From: Phaeosaccion multiseriatum
Taxonomy: Eukaryota; Ochrophyta, other classes
Assembly: GCA_965112735.1 (NCBI GenBank)
Contig: OZ218958.1
Coordinates: 310,001 to 374,000, forward strand
Length of the DNA: 64,000 nt
Direction of reading: 5' to 3'
Shown one piece after another: positions 62,067 to 64,000 of this stretch. The notes beneath the pieces were generated by a model. It searched no databases and was not told the origin of the DNA. It was given only the letters and a program-made list of their open reading frames with translations. Position numbers and translations under genes: made by a program. Positions within the stretch are counted from its first letter, which is position 1. Each line of letters starts with the position of its first letter.

Positions 62067-64000
62067 GCGTGTGTGTACAATATGTGTGTGTCCTCTGTCG
62101 GTCGGTTGCGGAGGTTGGACTGTGCTTTTTCTCTATCGCCGTCGCAGCGCGGCCGGGGAAGGAGTGAGTCATGCTCCAATTTCGTTTCGCAGAAGATACC
62201 GCAACCCAGCCATAAGTACCCACATGTGCGGGGCTCTTTTTAATCTCCAATGGCTCTGCTGCTCTGCTGCTCTTTTGCTCTTTTGCTCTCGCTTCTCCCC
62301 AAACCGTATCCAAACACGTGTACTTATATGTGTACTTACGTATGACAGGGGGCGCACACGGATGACATCATCTCCATGGCCATGCACCCCTCGGGGCGGA
62401 TTGTCGCCACGGGAGAAGTCGGCAAAGCACCCAAGATTGTGCTGTGGGACACAGACACGTGCGAGAGTCTCGGCGTGCTGCAGGGCTTCCACAAGAGAGG
62501 GGTGTGTCTGCTGGCCTTCAACGAGGCGGGCGATTACCTGGTCAGTATTGGGCTGGACGACTCCCACTCGATGGCGATTTATCATTGGCAGCAGCGCAGA
62601 TTGGTCACTGTCTGTAGTACAGACAAAGGCAAGGTGCTCGGGCTTTGCTCTCTCCCCCCTCCTGGCCGTCTTGGAACGCCGCCAGCAAGGGGGAGGGGGC
62701 CCAGCAGCGGCGCAAGCGCTACTAGCACAGGCCGCTTCGTGACGTGTGGTAAAAACCACATGAAGTTTTGGGACTTGTCCGGACAGAATCTCAAGTGTCA
62801 AAAAGCGGTGTGGGGGAGGGGGAAGAGTAAGAGGGGGGCGACGAAACGAGCGTCCACCGGCGGAGGGAAAGGCTGCCATCGTCAGACGACTGTGGTGGTG
62901 GTGTGCTTCATGGGCGAAGCATGGTCTGGCGGACTGGACGGGTCCCTGGTGGAGTGGAAAGGGCACCGCGCTGTGGGGCACGTGGATACAGAGAACATTC
63001 ATCGAGGCGTCACCATCAATGCCCTCAGCGCCACAGCCGACGGGGGCGAAGGGCCGTTCTTGGTGTCAGGAGACAAAGCCGGGCTGGTGGTGGTATGGCA
63101 GTATGGGGAGGAGCACGGCAGCGTGGTGCCAAAGTTTGTGGCTCACTCTCGCCAATTCTCGCCCTCTCCACCTCCGAGACCTGGGGCCCGCAGTGGGCAG
63201 CTTCGAAACGCAATCAGAGCGGTTCACCTGCGCAACGGATCCGTGCTCGTTGGCACGCAAGGAAGTGAGATTTACGAGATTCTCGTGGACAACATGGAGG
63301 AGTACCATGAACGCGCGGACTACTACCACTACCACGACGACGACATCGCAGAGGACGCAGAGCTGCCCTCCTCGTCCTCGTCCTCCTCCTCCTCCTCCTC
63401 CTCCTACTCGGGCCGGCCCTTCAAAGGTGGAGCAAGGGGAAGCATCGAAGCCCAGCAGATTATGGGGGGGCATTTCAAGGGCGAGGTGTGGGGCTTGGCG
63501 GTTCATCCCTCCACCAACGAGTTCGCCACCGCCGGAGACGACGCTACTGTTCGGCGATGGAGCCTGGGGAGTGGTGGTGGTGGTGGTGGAGGAGGAGGAG
63601 GGGGCGCTGGCTCTGTATCGCCAACTCGTGCTGCTAGTGCGGAGGCTGCTGCTGCTGCTACTGGTGGTGCCAGGACGGGGGCCTCTTCCTTTGGCTGGCC
63701 CAGTAGCAGGGGCGTGGGCAATACCATGGGGCAGCTTGCTTGTGTCTCGCTCCATACCAAGGCTCGTGCGGTCGCATACTCGGCCAATGGAGCGCACCTC
63801 GCTGTGGCTCTGAGCAGTGGAAACGTGCTCATCCTCCTGAGCTCCCTCGAGGGCGGTACAGAGGAGGGCCCTGACGGCGCCGTTCGGGAGTACCTGGACG
63901 GGGTGGTGGCACAGCTGAAGGAGCCCTCACAGTGGGCCCAAGAGCTCAAGTACTCGAAGGACGGCAGCACGCTTGCTGTGGGTAGTCACGACGGCAAGAT
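56595..64000 (+). CDS. EF-hand/EML-type WD40 protein with two HELP-WD40 modules (3' end outside window)
   Basis: Exons: 56595-56715, 56824-57227, 57439-57581, 57820-58468, 58632-60249, 60517-60578, 60904-61188, 61432-61651, 61862-62025 and 62349 to beyond 64000, all in phase. At least about 1770 residues lie in the window. Exon 2 carries an EF-hand-like region (LFNILDNDNDGRIDGLELLG, then LYDFNLNASLSRSELVMMM), of which the first loop keeps calcium ligands. A Gln-rich linker leads to a first HELP motif (DEFMAVRPWLGTIVEP) and tandem WD40 propellers (for example AGHYAGEVWGLDAHPHKAEY and SAGDDKTIRLWS). A second HELP motif (DEFMAFKPWVGVIVEP) starts a second module (TDDIISMAMHPSGRIVATGE). This tandem TAPE layout is that of EML5/EML6-like microtubule-associated proteins. 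Microtubule or ciliary binding is inferred. Gly-rich loops interrupt both propellers. The gene is cut by the window edge. Confidence 0.88.
60395..60470. repeat. (CTTC)n tetranucleotide array
   Basis: Pure CTTC array of about 18 units in the EML-like gene intron, about 45 bp upstream of the acceptor at 60516. Confidence 0.9.

Overview
The window is nuclear DNA from a photosynthetic stramenopile (ochrophyte) or a close relative. Three things point there. A plastid-targeting presequence carries the heterokont SAF-type cleavage motif (GVSAFVAP, gene at 3057). The genes are intron-rich with GT-AG (rarely GC-AG) junctions, which I could phase exon by exon. Ankyrin/F-box-like, ankyrin-BTB and FNIP-repeat proteins are abundant, as in stramenopiles and amoebae. 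The species cannot be fixed from the sequence. Microsatellites (CCCT, CT, CA, CCT, CTA, GTCT, AAC) are very frequent, mostly in introns, and some are translated.

Layout. 329-2541 (-) is an unrecognised secreted protein. 3057-4373 (+) is a single-exon EF-hand/Tic20-like plastid protein. 4643-9933 (-) is a large membrane protein resembling the plant DUF7906 family. 10628-14830 (-) is an F-box-like ankyrin gene, divergent from an ankyrin-BTB gene at 14938-16729 (+). 17487-20596 (+) is a mercuric-reductase-like flavoprotein that lacks its N-terminal FAD/disulfide part here. 21588-23342 (-) is an FNIP-repeat protein with eight 114-bp coding repeats. 23642-25824 (-) is endonuclease V. 26131-30349 (-) is a large disordered protein with a run of about 124 glycine codons. 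30922-31230 (-) is an intronless ankyrin relic. 31655-36447 (-) is a UDP-glucuronate 4-epimerase-like enzyme with a C-terminal membrane anchor. 36923-42707 (+) is a PX-like/ubiquitin-specific protease. 43050-46578 (+) is a multipass membrane protein of unknown function.

From 46.6 to 51.1 kb the DNA looks accessory. A tail-to-tail inverted duplication with arms of about 0.95 kb (47138-49040) carries two broken copies of an unknown gene and is followed by a decayed Ty3/gypsy chromovirus fragment (50057-51065). Ordinary genes then resume: a TPR protein (51240-53046, +), a decayed pyruvate carboxylase (53865-55212, -), a small single-helix membrane protein (55618-56366, -) and an EF-hand/EML-type WD40 protein that runs off the right edge (56595-64000, +).

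There is no operon-like logic. The genes are independent housekeeping or family genes, often in divergent pairs with short shared upstream regions (2542-3056, 14831-14937, 36448-36922, 56367-56594). The observations most worth following are the hairpin-forming inverted duplication, a 13-bp word (GTATCACCAACTG) scattered over unrelated genes, the oxidoreductase with a missing N-terminus and a splice acceptor without AG, and the EF-hand/Tic20 fusion. All gene models come from reading splice sites and phase by eye, and no homology search was run.
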